Assembly (NCBI RefSeq): GCF_005796205.1
Contig: NZ_VAHN01000015.1
Location: 1-64,000 of the forward strand
Source of the DNA: Pseudarthrobacter sp. NamE2
GTDB lineage: Bacteria > Actinomycetota > Actinomycetes > Actinomycetales > Micrococcaceae
DNA: 64,000 nucleotides
Direction of reading: 5' to 3'
Shown here in pieces: positions 18,209 through 26,767 of the stretch. Below the pieces are notes generated by a model, which saw only the letters and a list, made by a program, of their open reading frames with translations, was not told the origin of the DNA and did no database searches. Position numbers and translations under genes: made by a program. Position 1 is the first letter of the stretch, and the number at the start of each line of letters is the position of its first letter.

Positions 18209-20692
18209 TCACTGGCGCAGTTCCTCTGCGGCCTCAATATCGATGATCCGGTGGATGGACAGGACACGTTCGGTTTCCTTCGCGGGGTCAAACACCCGCA
18301 CGCGCCCGCCGCTTACCGATATGGGAACAACCACTTCGAGGTTGGCATTCCCCAGGCTGTCCACCACGTTCATGCTGATCCGCTGTTTGAGCCTGATGGC
18401 GCGCTGCAGCGCTTCCAGTCCCAGCTGGGTGGCGGTTTCGCTTCCGTGGCGCCCGCCGGCGGAGTGTCCGACGGCGGGACCGGCGCGGCGCAGCACGGCC
18501 AGCTGGGCGTCCACGTCCTCGGGGGCCGGCGCGGAGCCGGGCGGGGTATAGACGGGGCGGAGGCTTTCCTGCGGGGCAGTGGTGCGGCGGAGCCGGAGCG
18601 AGGGGTCCTCCACTCCGTCAACCGAAGGCGAGAGGCCAAGGCTGCGCAGGACCTGGGCAGCTTCCCGCGGCGGTGCCGTGGACAGCAGCACCGTAGGAGC
18701 GATCTGGACCAGGCCCAAAGCTGCCGCGCGCGGTCCCGAGAGGAGATCGAGAAGCGCTGCGGCGTCGTCGGACTGGATGAAACTGGCGGCCTGCCCCACC
18801 CGGAGCCGCCCGTGCCGGGACGCGGTGTCCTCCACCAGGTATTCAAGGGGCTGCGGCACGGCGGTGGCGGAGTGCTCACGGAGGAACTCCAGCAGGCCGG
18901 CAGCGTCGTAACCCGAGTCCAGGGCACGCCGGACGGAAGCCTCCGAGAACCTGTAGATGGTGGCAGGTCCCTGGCCTTCGGGCTCCGCCATGACCAGCAG
19001 CTTTTCGGCCAGCCCGGGGGCAAGATAACCCGGGGCGACGGCCGTCAGGTCCGCCTGCAGGAGGACGTGGTTCAGGGCGGCCGGCAGATGCTCTCCCAGG
19101 ATGGCCAGTGCGGCATCCGGGTTGTCCTCGGCGAAGGCGCTGCCCAGCTGTGTCAGCGCACCGGACCCGACCAGGCCGAGCAGTTCCGCTTCGGCGAGGA
19201 TCCCGCGGATCAGCGAGCCGAAGCGGCGTGCCATGCGGGGCTGGGCCCATTCCGCACGCTGCAGGACGGCGGCGGCGTCAAGCACAGGGGCAGCCCCGTC
19301 AGGGGCTGCCGCCTCCATGGTCAGTTCGTGCAGGATCTCCAGGACGCGCTTCCTGATTACTGGCGCGTCCGGGCGCTGCGGCTCGGCGGACAACGCCACG
19401 ATGGTGCTGCCGGAGGCCGTCCGGTGGCCCGCCGGCACGCCCTGCGCCCCGTTCACCGGCTGGCCCACCAGCGACGGCACCCGCTCGCTGGCCAGCCACG
19501 CGTTCACCAGCCACAGCCACTGTTCCTGCCGCGGCAATCCGAGCCACTCAAGCTGCTCCGGCTGCACCCAGGTTGAGGAATCCACATCCAGACGGATCAG
19601 GCCGGCAAGTCCGCACAGTTCCAGCAACAGCCCCACCCGAGACTGGTCAATCCGGAGCACCTCGCCAAGCCGCCGGGTCTCGCGCACGCCCACACCGCCG
19701 CTGCGCAGTGTTGCCAGCGGCTGGTCCCGCACCGCGTGCAGCAGCTCACCCACCAGCCGCAATGTCTCGGAGATGGCGCTCATGGCCGCGTTCCGCCGCA
19801 GCATCGCGGTGGTCCTGCCCAGCTCGGGGACAGGCGGCGAGAGGGTGAAGTCATTGATGATCACGCCGCCGCGCAGCGACAGGCCCACGCTGTGCGGCAG
19901 TTCGACATGGGCGGCGTCCAGCGGCACCAGCAGGCCGCGGGCCAGGAGCCAGTCGACAGGCCCGACGTCGGACGCTTCCGTCAGCACCGAAGCCTTGCGT
20001 TGCGCCTGGGGGACGGCACCCATGGCCCAGTTGCGGAACCTGGCGAGCAGCGCCGTCGTCCGTTCCGGTGCTCCGGCGAGGATGTCCCGGAGGGCCTCCG
20101 GCGAGGACGTCCAGTGCTGCAGCGCCAGGGCAGCTTCCATGGGGGTGGTGGCGTCCCGGACCGCTGCACCGCTGCGGTGCAGCTCGGAGACCAGCTGGAC
20201 AGCCCGCTGCGCAAACGCGGGCTGGAGCCGGACAAGCTCCGTGTAGCTCCTGCCCAAACCCGCAGGGTAAAGGCCCACCACGTCCTTCAGGCAGCCAACG
20301 GGGAGGTAGAAGCGCTGCTTCGCGGCGGAGGCCGGGGCTCCGTGCGGCGGTGGAACCCGATGGACCAGGGCAAGCTCTTGCAGCGCGCCCAGGATCTGTT
20401 CAACCCTGGCGATCGTCGCGCCGGAGATCATCTTCCGCAGGCCGGCGGCGGAGGCGCTGTGCTCCGTGTCCGTGTTGGTGCAGAGGTGGAGGGTCTCAAG
20501 GACCTGCATCTGCGGCCGGTTGAGCCGTTCGAGGGCCCGCTGGACGCTGACCCGCGAACTGGCGCGGGCGGCCAGCGCCGAAAAGTCCGGAACGGCCGGG
20601 GAGATAAGGTCCGGCCGCGCGGCGAACAGCGCCCGCAACGAATCGTCGCTGCGTGCCTCCAGGTCCTTGCTGAGCGCACGAATAAGGGACAT
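18209..20692 (-). CDS. Helicase_C_3 / XPB-associated domain protein
   Basis: This 827-residue protein shows no ATPase motifs. Its C-terminal ~110 residues (LEALQRAIRLKQRISMNVVDSLGNANLEVVVPISVSGGRVRVFDP) form a WYL-like or regulatory fold. The middle contains winged-helix-like repeats (HGRLRVGQAASFIQSDD), as in the Helicase_C_3 family, which is shared with the XPB N-terminus. It precedes the XPB helicase in one operon and is probably its non-catalytic partner or DNA-binding platform; this role is inferred from linkage. Start is the ATG at 20692 (MSLIRALSKDLEARSDD). Confidence 0.82.
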   Translation of the reverse strand: MSLIRALSKDLEARSDDSLRALFAARPDLISPAVPDFSALAARASSRVSVQRALERLNRPQMQVLETLHLCTNTDTEHSASAAGLRKMISGATIARVEQILGALQELALVHRVPPPHGAPASAAKQRFYLPVGCLKDVVGLYPAGLGRSYTELVRLQPAFAQRAVQLVSELHRSGAAVRDATTPMEAALALQHWTSSPEALRDILAGAPERTTALLARFRNWAMGAVPQAQRKASVLTEASDVGPVDWLLARGLLVPLDAAHVELPHSVGLSLRGGVIINDFTLSPPVPELGRTTAMLRRNAAMSAISETLRLVGELLHAVRDQPLATLRSGGVGVRETRRLGEVLRIDQSRVGLLLELCGLAGLIRLDVDSSTWVQPEQLEWLGLPRQEQWLWLVNAWLASERVPSLVGQPVNGAQGVPAGHRTASGSTIVALSAEPQRPDAPVIRKRVLEILHELTMEAAAPDGAAPVLDAAAVLQRAEWAQPRMARRFGSLIRGILAEAELLGLVGSGALTQLGSAFAEDNPDAALAILGEHLPAALNHVLLQADLTAVAPGYLAPGLAEKLLVMAEPEGQGPATIYRFSEASVRRALDSGYDAAGLLEFLREHSATAVPQPLEYLVEDTASRHGRLRVGQAASFIQSDDAAALLDLLSGPRAAALGLVQIAPTVLLSTAPPREAAQVLRSLGLSPSVDGVEDPSLRLRRTTAPQESLRPVYTPPGSAPAPEDVDAQLAVLRRAGPAVGHSAGGRHGSETATQLGLEALQRAIRLKQRISMNVVDSLGNANLEVVVPISVSGGRVRVFDPAKETERVLSIHRIIDIEAAEELRQ

Positions 20693-20702
20693 CAGTCCAA
20701 CG

Positions 20703-20936
20703 TTACCGCCGGTCAGTCTTTCCCGCCCGGCGCCGTCCGGCAACACTGTCCAGGACCAGGAAGAGCATCAGGAGGAACGCCACCGGCAGGCCGTACAGCG
20801 CCGTATAGGTGACCCAGACCGGCGCCACCGTATCGGCAAATGCAAACGCCATCACCGCTCCCACTGCTGCCAGGGAAAGCACGGCAATGACTGCGGCCCC
20901 GATCATGATGGGCCGCCGGTAACGCGAGGGAGTCAT
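20703..20936 (-). CDS. small two-helix membrane protein
   Basis: This 77-residue protein has a basic N-terminus (MTPSRYRRP), two hydrophobic segments (about residues 10-33 and 40-62) and a basic C-terminus (GRRRAGKTDRR), which predicts both ends inside. No family or function is recognised. It lies 10 bp before the Helicase_C_3 gene and probably shares its transcript. The longer open frame to 21092 lacks an evident ribosome binding site. Confidence 0.6.
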   Translation of the reverse strand: MTPSRYRRPIMIGAAVIAVLSLAAVGAVMAFAFADTVAPVWVTYTALYGLPVAFLLMLFLVLDSVAGRRRAGKTDRR

Positions 20937-21151
20937 GGACGTAACGCTACCGCCCCGCCGGCACCGCGAGGTAACCGGGTGAACAGCGTTACCGGCGCCT
21001 CCGAAAGCAGGATCTGGCCACTGGGCAGGATAACCTTGAAGCATACAGACCAACACGGTTCGTGGCTGCCATACCCTGAACCCGCACAACAATGCGGATG
21101 CGGTGGCGGCCGGCCGTGTCTCATGACAGCAGAACGAAGAAGGTTGATTAC

Positions 21152-21535
21152 GTGCCTACCGGCAAGGTCAAGTGGTATGACAAGGACAAGGGCTTCGGGT
21201 TCCTCGCAGGCGAGGACGGCCAGGAGGTCTTCCTGCCCAAATCGTCGCTGCCCGAGGGCGTGACGGAGCTCAAGGCCGGCACCCGGGTGGAGTTCGGTGT
21301 GGCCGATGGCCGGAAGGGCGCCCAGGCCCTGGGCCTGCGGGTGCTGGACAAGACGCCGTCCATCGCCAAGGCGAAGCGCCCTGCCGCCCGCGATCTTGCG
21401 CCGCTGGTGCAGGACCTGGTGACAGTGCTGGACAACTTGTCCGGCACTCTGTCCAAGGGGAAGTATCCGGAAGGCAACAAGGGCAAAGCCATCGCGGCCG
21501 CGCTGCGTAAGGTTGCCGACGAGCTGGACGTTTAG
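21152..21535 (+). CDS. extended cold-shock-domain protein
   Basis: This 127-residue protein combines an N-terminal cold-shock domain (residues 1-66, with GKVKWYDKDKGFGFL and EVFLPKSSL) and a helical C-terminal extension (about 75-127) ending KAIAAALRKVADELDV. It is about twice the length of ordinary Csp proteins. The GTG start at 21152 follows GAAGAAGG. The DUF3027 gene begins 6 bp downstream, a pairing often seen in actinobacteria, and the two are probably co-expressed. Confidence 0.9.
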   Translation: MPTGKVKWYDKDKGFGFLAGEDGQEVFLPKSSLPEGVTELKAGTRVEFGVADGRKGAQALGLRVLDKTPSIAKAKRPAARDLAPLVQDLVTVLDNLSGTLSKGKYPEGNKGKAIAAALRKVADELDV

Positions 21536-21541
21536 GCACCC

Positions 21542-22177
21542 ATGAGCCCGGAAGCTGAACAGCCGGAGGCACAGGAAACATCCGGTTCCGCCCCGGCTCC
21601 CGCTGTGGCGCCGTCTGTGGCAGCCCCCAAAAGCGTTGCCAGGCGCCCGGCCGGGGTGCCCGTCTGGCGGACCGGAAAGCCGGACGCCTTCCTTGCCGCT
21701 GCCGTGGAGACGGCCCGCACCGCGCTGGAGGGCATCACCGCTGCGTCGTCCATCGGATCCCATCTCGCCGCGAAGAGCGAGGGTGACCGGCTGGTGACGC
21801 ACCTGTTTGAGTCGAAGCTGGCCGGCTACGTGGGTTGGCAGTGGTATGCCGTGCTCACGCGCAATTCCCGCTCAAAGGTGGTCACGGTGAGCGAGCTGGG
21901 CCTGCTGCCGTCAGAGGATTCGATCCTTGCCCCCGAGTGGGTGCCGTGGGCTGAGCGCGTGCGGCCTGAGGACGGGCAGCAGCTGGATGAGGAGTCCCAG
22001 GAGACGGACGACGCGCCACAGGAGGGTGACGCCGCCGGCGGGGATCTTGGGGACGCGGACGCCGGCAGCATCACCGGCTCCGATGCTGCTGACGCTGATT
22101 ACACTGACGCCGCCGCCGTCCCTCCGCCGTCGTCAGCGGACGACGGCGGAACGGACCAGGGCGCGGACGTCCCTTAG
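21542..22177 (+). CDS. DUF3027 domain protein
   Basis: This is a 211-residue protein of unknown function. The family core spans about residues 40-145: FLAAAVETARTALEGITAASSIGSHL, then THLFESKLAGYVGWQWYAVLTRNSRSKVVTVSELGLLP and APEWVPWAERVRPED. The first 40 residues are Ala/Pro-rich and the last 65 very acidic and probably disordered. It is cytoplasmic and lies in an operon with the long cold-shock protein. Function is not known for the family. Confidence 0.85.
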   Translation: MSPEAEQPEAQETSGSAPAPAVAPSVAAPKSVARRPAGVPVWRTGKPDAFLAAAVETARTALEGITAASSIGSHLAAKSEGDRLVTHLFESKLAGYVGWQWYAVLTRNSRSKVVTVSELGLLPSEDSILAPEWVPWAERVRPEDGQQLDEESQETDDAPQEGDAAGGDLGDADAGSITGSDAADADYTDAAAVPPPSSADDGGTDQGADVP

Positions 22178-22191
22178 GCAGGGTCAAACGA

Positions 22192-22228
22192 ACGGCGCCG
22201 CCCCGGGCAGGACCCGGGGCGGCGCCGT
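22192..22228. terminator. bidirectional intrinsic terminator
   Basis: A perfect 16-bp GC-rich stem (ACGGCGCCGCCCCGGG and its complement) with a five-base loop lies between the convergent DUF3027 and serC stops. There is no clear T-run on either side, so it relies on stem stability. Confidence 0.75.
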
Positions 22229-22257
22229 CGTGCTTCAAGCGCTAGGCGCGCGGGCTC

Positions 22258-23577
<1,320 letters not shown>

Positions 23578-23583
23578 TCAAAA

Positions 23584-23602
23584 TAGGCTAAGCTAGCCAA
23601 CG
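23584..23602 (+). promoter_or_regulatory. possible weak DtxR-type box before the dtxR-family gene
   Basis: ATAGGCTAAGCTAGCCAAC matches the DtxR consensus at 13 of 19 positions and has a GGCTA-N3-TAGCC palindromic core. It lies 69 bp upstream of the regulator start, so it could be an autoregulatory site. Confidence 0.4.
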
Positions 23603-23670
23603 GACTACGTCGCAGTAAAAGGCGATGCGGTGGGACTACGCAAGGTACTGCGCTCGAGGAGCTGAGCTGG

Positions 23671-24366
23671 ATGACGGATCTGATCGACACTACGGAGATG
23701 TACCTTCGGACCATCCTGGAACTTGAGGAAGAGAACATCATCGCCCTGCGCGCCCGCATAGCGGAGCGGCTGCGGCACTCCGGGCCCACCGTCTCCCAGA
23801 CCATCGGCCGGATGGAGCGTGACGGGCTGGTTGTGGTGTCCGGTGATCGGCACCTGGAACTCACCGAAGTTGGACGGAAGCGCGCCACCGAAGTGATGCG
23901 CAAGCACCGGCTGGCTGAGCGGCTTCTCGCGGACGTTATTGGACTCGACTGGGCGTACGTCCACGATGAGGCGTGCCGGTGGGAACACGTTATGAGCGAG
24001 CGGGTGGAACGGCGCATTTACGAGATGCTGGACCATCCCACGGAGTCCCCGTACGGCAATCCGATACCGGGCCTTGCCGCGCTCGGCGGTGAGGTTCCCG
24101 TGGCCCCGGCCGACGCCGCCGTCAACCTCCTCGAGGCTATGAAGTCCTACGGCCCGGCTTCTGCGGTGACAGTCAGCCGGCTCGCCGAACCCATCCAGGT
24201 GGAACCGGAACTGCTGGCCCAGCTCGACGAGGGCGGAATCCGCCCCGGGGCGGCAGTGGCGCTGGAACGAGTGGGCGACTACATCTCTGTCCGCGTCCCG
24301 GGCATTGACGGCGCGCTGGAGCTTCCGCCCGAAGTGGCCGCGCATGTTTTCGTGACGGTCAGCTAG
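23671..24366 (+). CDS. DtxR/IdeR-family iron-dependent repressor
   Basis: This 231-residue protein carries the three DtxR domains: an N-terminal winged helix (residues 1-73, IAERLRHSGPTVSQTIGRMERDGLV), a metal-binding dimerisation domain (74-140), and a C-terminal SH3-like domain ending in a beta strand. The family's metal ligands are present: Met10, and His, Glu, His, Cys, Glu and His within RKHRLAERLL and HDEACRWEHVMSE. It should bind Fe(II), or Mn(II), and repress iron-uptake genes. A strong candidate target is the siderophore reductase at 4388. AGGAGCTGAGCTGG precedes the ATG. Confidence 0.93.
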   Translation: MTDLIDTTEMYLRTILELEEENIIALRARIAERLRHSGPTVSQTIGRMERDGLVVVSGDRHLELTEVGRKRATEVMRKHRLAERLLADVIGLDWAYVHDEACRWEHVMSERVERRIYEMLDHPTESPYGNPIPGLAALGGEVPVAPADAAVNLLEAMKSYGPASAVTVSRLAEPIQVEPELLAQLDEGGIRPGAAVALERVGDYISVRVPGIDGALELPPEVAAHVFVTVS

Positions 24367-24391
24367 CCTTTTTGCCTGCCGCGTGATGTTG

Positions 24392-24418
24392 GTTACGCGA
24401 AGATAACGGAATTGTTAC
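24392..24418 (+). promoter_or_regulatory. GTTAC repeats before the first riboswitch promoter
   Basis: GTTAC occurs at 24392-24396 and 24414-24418, with GATAAC at 24402-24407 midway, so the spacing is about one helical turn each. Repeats of this kind are typical of OmpR-family regulator sites, and MtrA-type control of wall hydrolases is possible. The regulator is not identified. Confidence 0.35.
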
Positions 24419-24441
24419 TTTGAGGGTTAAGCCCCTATAGT
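24412..24441 (+). promoter_or_regulatory. probable promoter of the M23 gene and its riboswitch
   Basis: TTGTTA (24412-24417) and TATAGT (24436-24441) are spaced by 18 bp. Transcription would begin near 24448, about 27 bases before the riboswitch, which fits its 5' end. Confidence 0.5.
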
Positions 24442-24474
24442 TGAACCAAGCGTTGATACTAAAGCGTTACCTGA

Positions 24475-24704
24475 TCTGGAGCCGAGCTCTGCCAGCGGAT
24501 CAGGAGCACGAGCACTAACTGGCAGAGGCGGGGGAACCACAAGCGGCAGACGGGGGACTGCCTTGGGGTGAAGTCCGTCAGCAGCAAGCCTCTTCCAGTG
24601 AAGGAATCCCTCCGGGAAATCTCTGTGCCGAAGCTTGCTTACGGCGGACCGGGTCTTTGAACTCTCTGACCCGAATCCGACAGCTAACTTCGCAGGCTTC
24701 CAGA
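24475..24704 (+). ncRNA. c-di-AMP riboswitch (ydaO-yuaA class), copy 1
   Basis: Class hallmarks are present in order: GGCGGGGGAACC, TTGGGGTGAAG, and the 3' segment CCGAATCCGACAGCTAAC followed by TTCGCAGGC. A closing helix pairs TCTGGAGCC (24475-24483) with GGCTTCCAGA (24695-24704). The ribosome binding site AGAGAGGAA overlaps the 3' strand of that helix, and no terminator lies before the start codon, so control is probably translational. These switches turn genes off when c-di-AMP is high, and in actinobacteria they are typically found before wall-hydrolase genes. Confidence 0.93.
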
Positions 24705-24716
24705 GAGGAATCCTTC

Positions 24717-25544
24717 TTGTCCATGCAGACCTCCCGGGGGCGCCGCCGCGCGGCCGGCCCCGCTTCTGCCCCCCGTGCGGCCGAAGTCATCCACTCGGAG
24801 CGCCCCCGCGATCTCCACCGTGATGCGCGCCGCCGCCGGGGTCCGTTTCGGCAAATTACCGAGTTTGCCTCCGCCAGCGGCATCGGCCAGAAGGCCGGCA
24901 TCGCCCTCGCCGCCACCGGCATGGTCCTCACCGTGACCGTTCCTGCCACCAGCCCGGTCATGGCCACCGAGGATTCCGGCATTGCGCCGGTTGCTGCCAC
25001 CTCCGTTACGCCGCAGCCGCCGATTTCCGCCGAAGCAGGGGCCCAGATCGACTTCAGCCGCTCCGCTGTGGTGACCCAGGCTGACCCGGACGGCAAACTC
25101 AAACAGCTCCTTAGCGCGCAGTCCGCGGGCGCTGTGTCCCGGGCCGCATCCGTGGGAAGTCTTGGTGCGCCGCTGGCCTCCCTGGTTACGGCGTCACCCT
25201 TTGGCTACCGGGTCAGCCCCATCACCGGCGGCTCCGGCGACTTCCACCGTGGGCAGGACTATGTGGCACAGTGCGGCACCTCCGTCCTTGCTGCCGCCAC
25301 CGGCACCGTGACCTTCGTGGGGTGGCATCAGTACGGCGGCGGAAACCGCGTGGTGATCGATCATGGCAACGGCCTGGAGACCACCTACAACCACCTGTCG
25401 TCCTTCAACGTGACGGAAGGCCAGACGGTCTCCCGAGGCGACGTTGTGGCCCTCAGCGGAACCACCGGAGCCTCCACCGGCTGCCACCTGCACTTCGAGG
25501 TCCAGGTCAATGGCGAAGTTGTCGATCCCACTGGCTGGCTGTAG
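24717..25544 (+). CDS. secreted M23-family peptidoglycan endopeptidase
   Basis: This 275-residue protein has a basic N-terminus, a hydrophobic export segment (about 60-85, IALAATGMVLTVTVPATSPVMA), an Ala-rich linker, and a C-terminal LytM/M23 domain (about 160-275). Zinc and active-site motifs are HRGQD, where His and Asp bind zinc, and HLHFEV. The domain also shows the G(Y/N)RV, GTVTFVG and VIDHGNGLETTYNHLS signatures. It would cleave cross-links in the wall. The TTG at 24717 sits six bases after AGAGAGGAA; an in-frame ATG at 24723 is also possible. The gene is controlled by the c-di-AMP riboswitch upstream. Confidence 0.92.
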   Translation: MSMQTSRGRRRAAGPASAPRAAEVIHSERPRDLHRDARRRRGPFRQITEFASASGIGQKAGIALAATGMVLTVTVPATSPVMATEDSGIAPVAATSVTPQPPISAEAGAQIDFSRSAVVTQADPDGKLKQLLSAQSAGAVSRAASVGSLGAPLASLVTASPFGYRVSPITGGSGDFHRGQDYVAQCGTSVLAAATGTVTFVGWHQYGGGNRVVIDHGNGLETTYNHLSSFNVTEGQTVSRGDVVALSGTTGASTGCHLHFEVQVNGEVVDPTGWL

Positions 25545-25572
25545 TCAAATGATCGCCAACTCTCGCATCGTT

Positions 25573-25598
25573 GTGACCGCTCGTGACCTGAATGTGAC
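25573..25598 (+). promoter_or_regulatory. three phased GTGAC direct repeats
   Basis: GTGAC occurs at 25573, 25583 and 25594, spaced 10 and 11 bp, so all three face the same side of the helix. They lie upstream of the second riboswitch transcript. This suits an OmpR-type activator such as MtrA, but the regulator is not identified. Confidence 0.4.
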
Positions 25599-25629
25599 AT
25601 TCGAGAGAAACTGCTGTACCGTCTAACTC

Positions 25630-25654
25630 GCGTCAACTTTTCAGAAGTTGACGC
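25630..25654 (+). terminator. intrinsic terminator after the M23 gene
   Basis: A perfect 10-bp stem (GCGTCAACTT / AAGTTGACGC) with a five-base loop is followed by TCTTGT, 86 bp after the stop codon. Its placement separates the two riboswitch-controlled units. Confidence 0.65.
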
Positions 25655-25665
25655 TCTTGTGCGGA

Positions 25666-25841
25666 TTGCCTAACTCTGCCACCGCTCAAGGTCCGTTCGC
25701 ATTTCATCGTCTGGCAGGGGCGGGGGAACCAATTTTTGGTCTTCGTCATGAAGGCCTTGGGGTTAAGTCGCAAAGCTTCCTTGGAAGCGGCGCGGCCGGG
25801 TGACTCCCATCCGAATCCGACAGCTCACCTCGCAGGCATTG
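25666..25841 (+). ncRNA. c-di-AMP riboswitch (ydaO-yuaA class), copy 2
   Basis: It has the same landmarks as copy 1: GGCGGGGGAACC, CTTGGGGTTAAG and CCGAATCCGACAGCTCAC followed by CTCGCAGGC. The closing helix pairs TGCCT (25667-25671) with AGGCA (25834-25838). The site GGGAGAGG follows directly, eight bases before the GTG start, again suggesting translational control. The 25545-25665 stretch before it holds the GTGAC repeats and the terminator of the previous gene. Confidence 0.92.
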
Positions 25842-25856
25842 GGAGAGGCTACCTTC

Positions 25857-26606
25857 GTGTCTTCACGCCATAGTTCTGCGCGCCACCGTGCGCAACCGGT
25901 TCGTACCAACCCTCTGGACGCAGTGTCCAAGGCTGTTAGTGCCAACGCCGGGACAGTAGGTCGCCAGGCTGCCGTCGTCGCAGCCGCTTCGGGACTTGTC
26001 CTGGGTATGGGGCTGCCGGCCAACGCTGCAGACACCACCGCTGGTGTCTCCGCTTCCACCGAATCCGGTCCCGCCACCGCCCTCGCCGTTACCGCGGCCC
26101 CCACCGCCACCGTTTCCTTCGAACGTCCCGTGGTCACCACGGTTGCCGCTCCCGTCGTTGCGCCGGTGACGGTCCAGTCCACGAACGACGAGGACGAGGA
26201 CGAGGACACGGACACCGCTTCCAGCACCTCCGCAGCTGCTGAGAAGGTTGTGGCTACCGCAGCGTCCGCAGCCACCTCCGGCCTTGCAGCCATCGCCTAC
26301 ACCGGCATTGGCAGCCCGTACGTCTGGGGCGGCACCAGCCCCACCACCGGCTGGGACTGCTCGGGCTTCACCCAGTGGGTCTACGCGCAGGCTGGCATCA
26401 GCATCCCGCGCGTCAATGCCTGGACCGCAATGACCCCCACCTCCACCCCCCAGCCGGGTGACCTGGTCATGCAGAACGGCGGCGCGCACGTCGGCATCTA
26501 CGTGGGCAACGGCATGATGATCAGCGCGCTGAACCCTTCGCAGGGCACGCTGCTCCACTCCGTGGCCGCTACGGGCACCTCCTCCTTCTACACCCTGGCT
26601 GGCTAA
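25857..26606 (+). CDS. secreted NlpC/P60 (C40) peptidoglycan hydrolase
   Basis: This 249-residue protein has a Sec-type signal (about 37-60, AAVVAAASGLVLGMGLPANAA), an Ala/Thr-rich linker with an acidic NDEDEDEDTD run, and a C-terminal NlpC/P60 domain (about 140-249). The catalytic Cys lies in GWDCSGFTQW and the catalytic His in GAHVGIYVGNG. It would cleave D-glutamyl-meso-DAP or -lysine bonds in stem peptides outside the cell. Start is the GTG at 25857 after GGGAGAGG. It is under its own c-di-AMP riboswitch and shares its N-terminal export region with the next gene. Confidence 0.93.
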   Translation: MSSRHSSARHRAQPVRTNPLDAVSKAVSANAGTVGRQAAVVAAASGLVLGMGLPANAADTTAGVSASTESGPATALAVTAAPTATVSFERPVVTTVAAPVVAPVTVQSTNDEDEDEDTDTASSTSAAAEKVVATAASAATSGLAAIAYTGIGSPYVWGGTSPTTGWDCSGFTQWVYAQAGISIPRVNAWTAMTPTSTPQPGDLVMQNGGAHVGIYVGNGMMISALNPSQGTLLHSVAATGTSSFYTLAG

Positions 26607-26643
26607 TAGTTCTTGGGGCTTCGGCCCCAGGAACTATTTCTTT
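26606..26643 (+). terminator. intrinsic terminator with UUCG tetraloop
   Basis: ATAGTTCTTGGGGC pairs with GCCCCAGGAACTAT through one G-U pair around a TTCG loop and is followed by TTCTTT. It begins on the last base of the NlpC/P60 stop codon. Confidence 0.88.
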
Positions 26644-26767
26644 GCCGTCACTTTTCGCTGAATCACAATCCCCGTTCGGGACGCGCCGACGTACCCCCAA
26701 GATGCCGGCGCGTCCAAAATCTCTCGGGCTGCCCACAGGCCCCCGAGGACATCGAAAGAGAGAACTG

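Noticed and set aside
20919..20996. Several GGTAAC/GTTACC words around the small membrane gene start
   Set aside because: Their spacing is irregular and no consistent palindrome or repeat unit could be drawn.
24657..25860. Apparent shared N-terminus RIRQLTSQA in the M23 and NlpC/P60 proteins when both are started at their first ATG
   Set aside because: That peptide is a translation of the conserved 3' strand of the c-di-AMP riboswitch; the true starts are the TTG at 24717 and the GTG at 25857.
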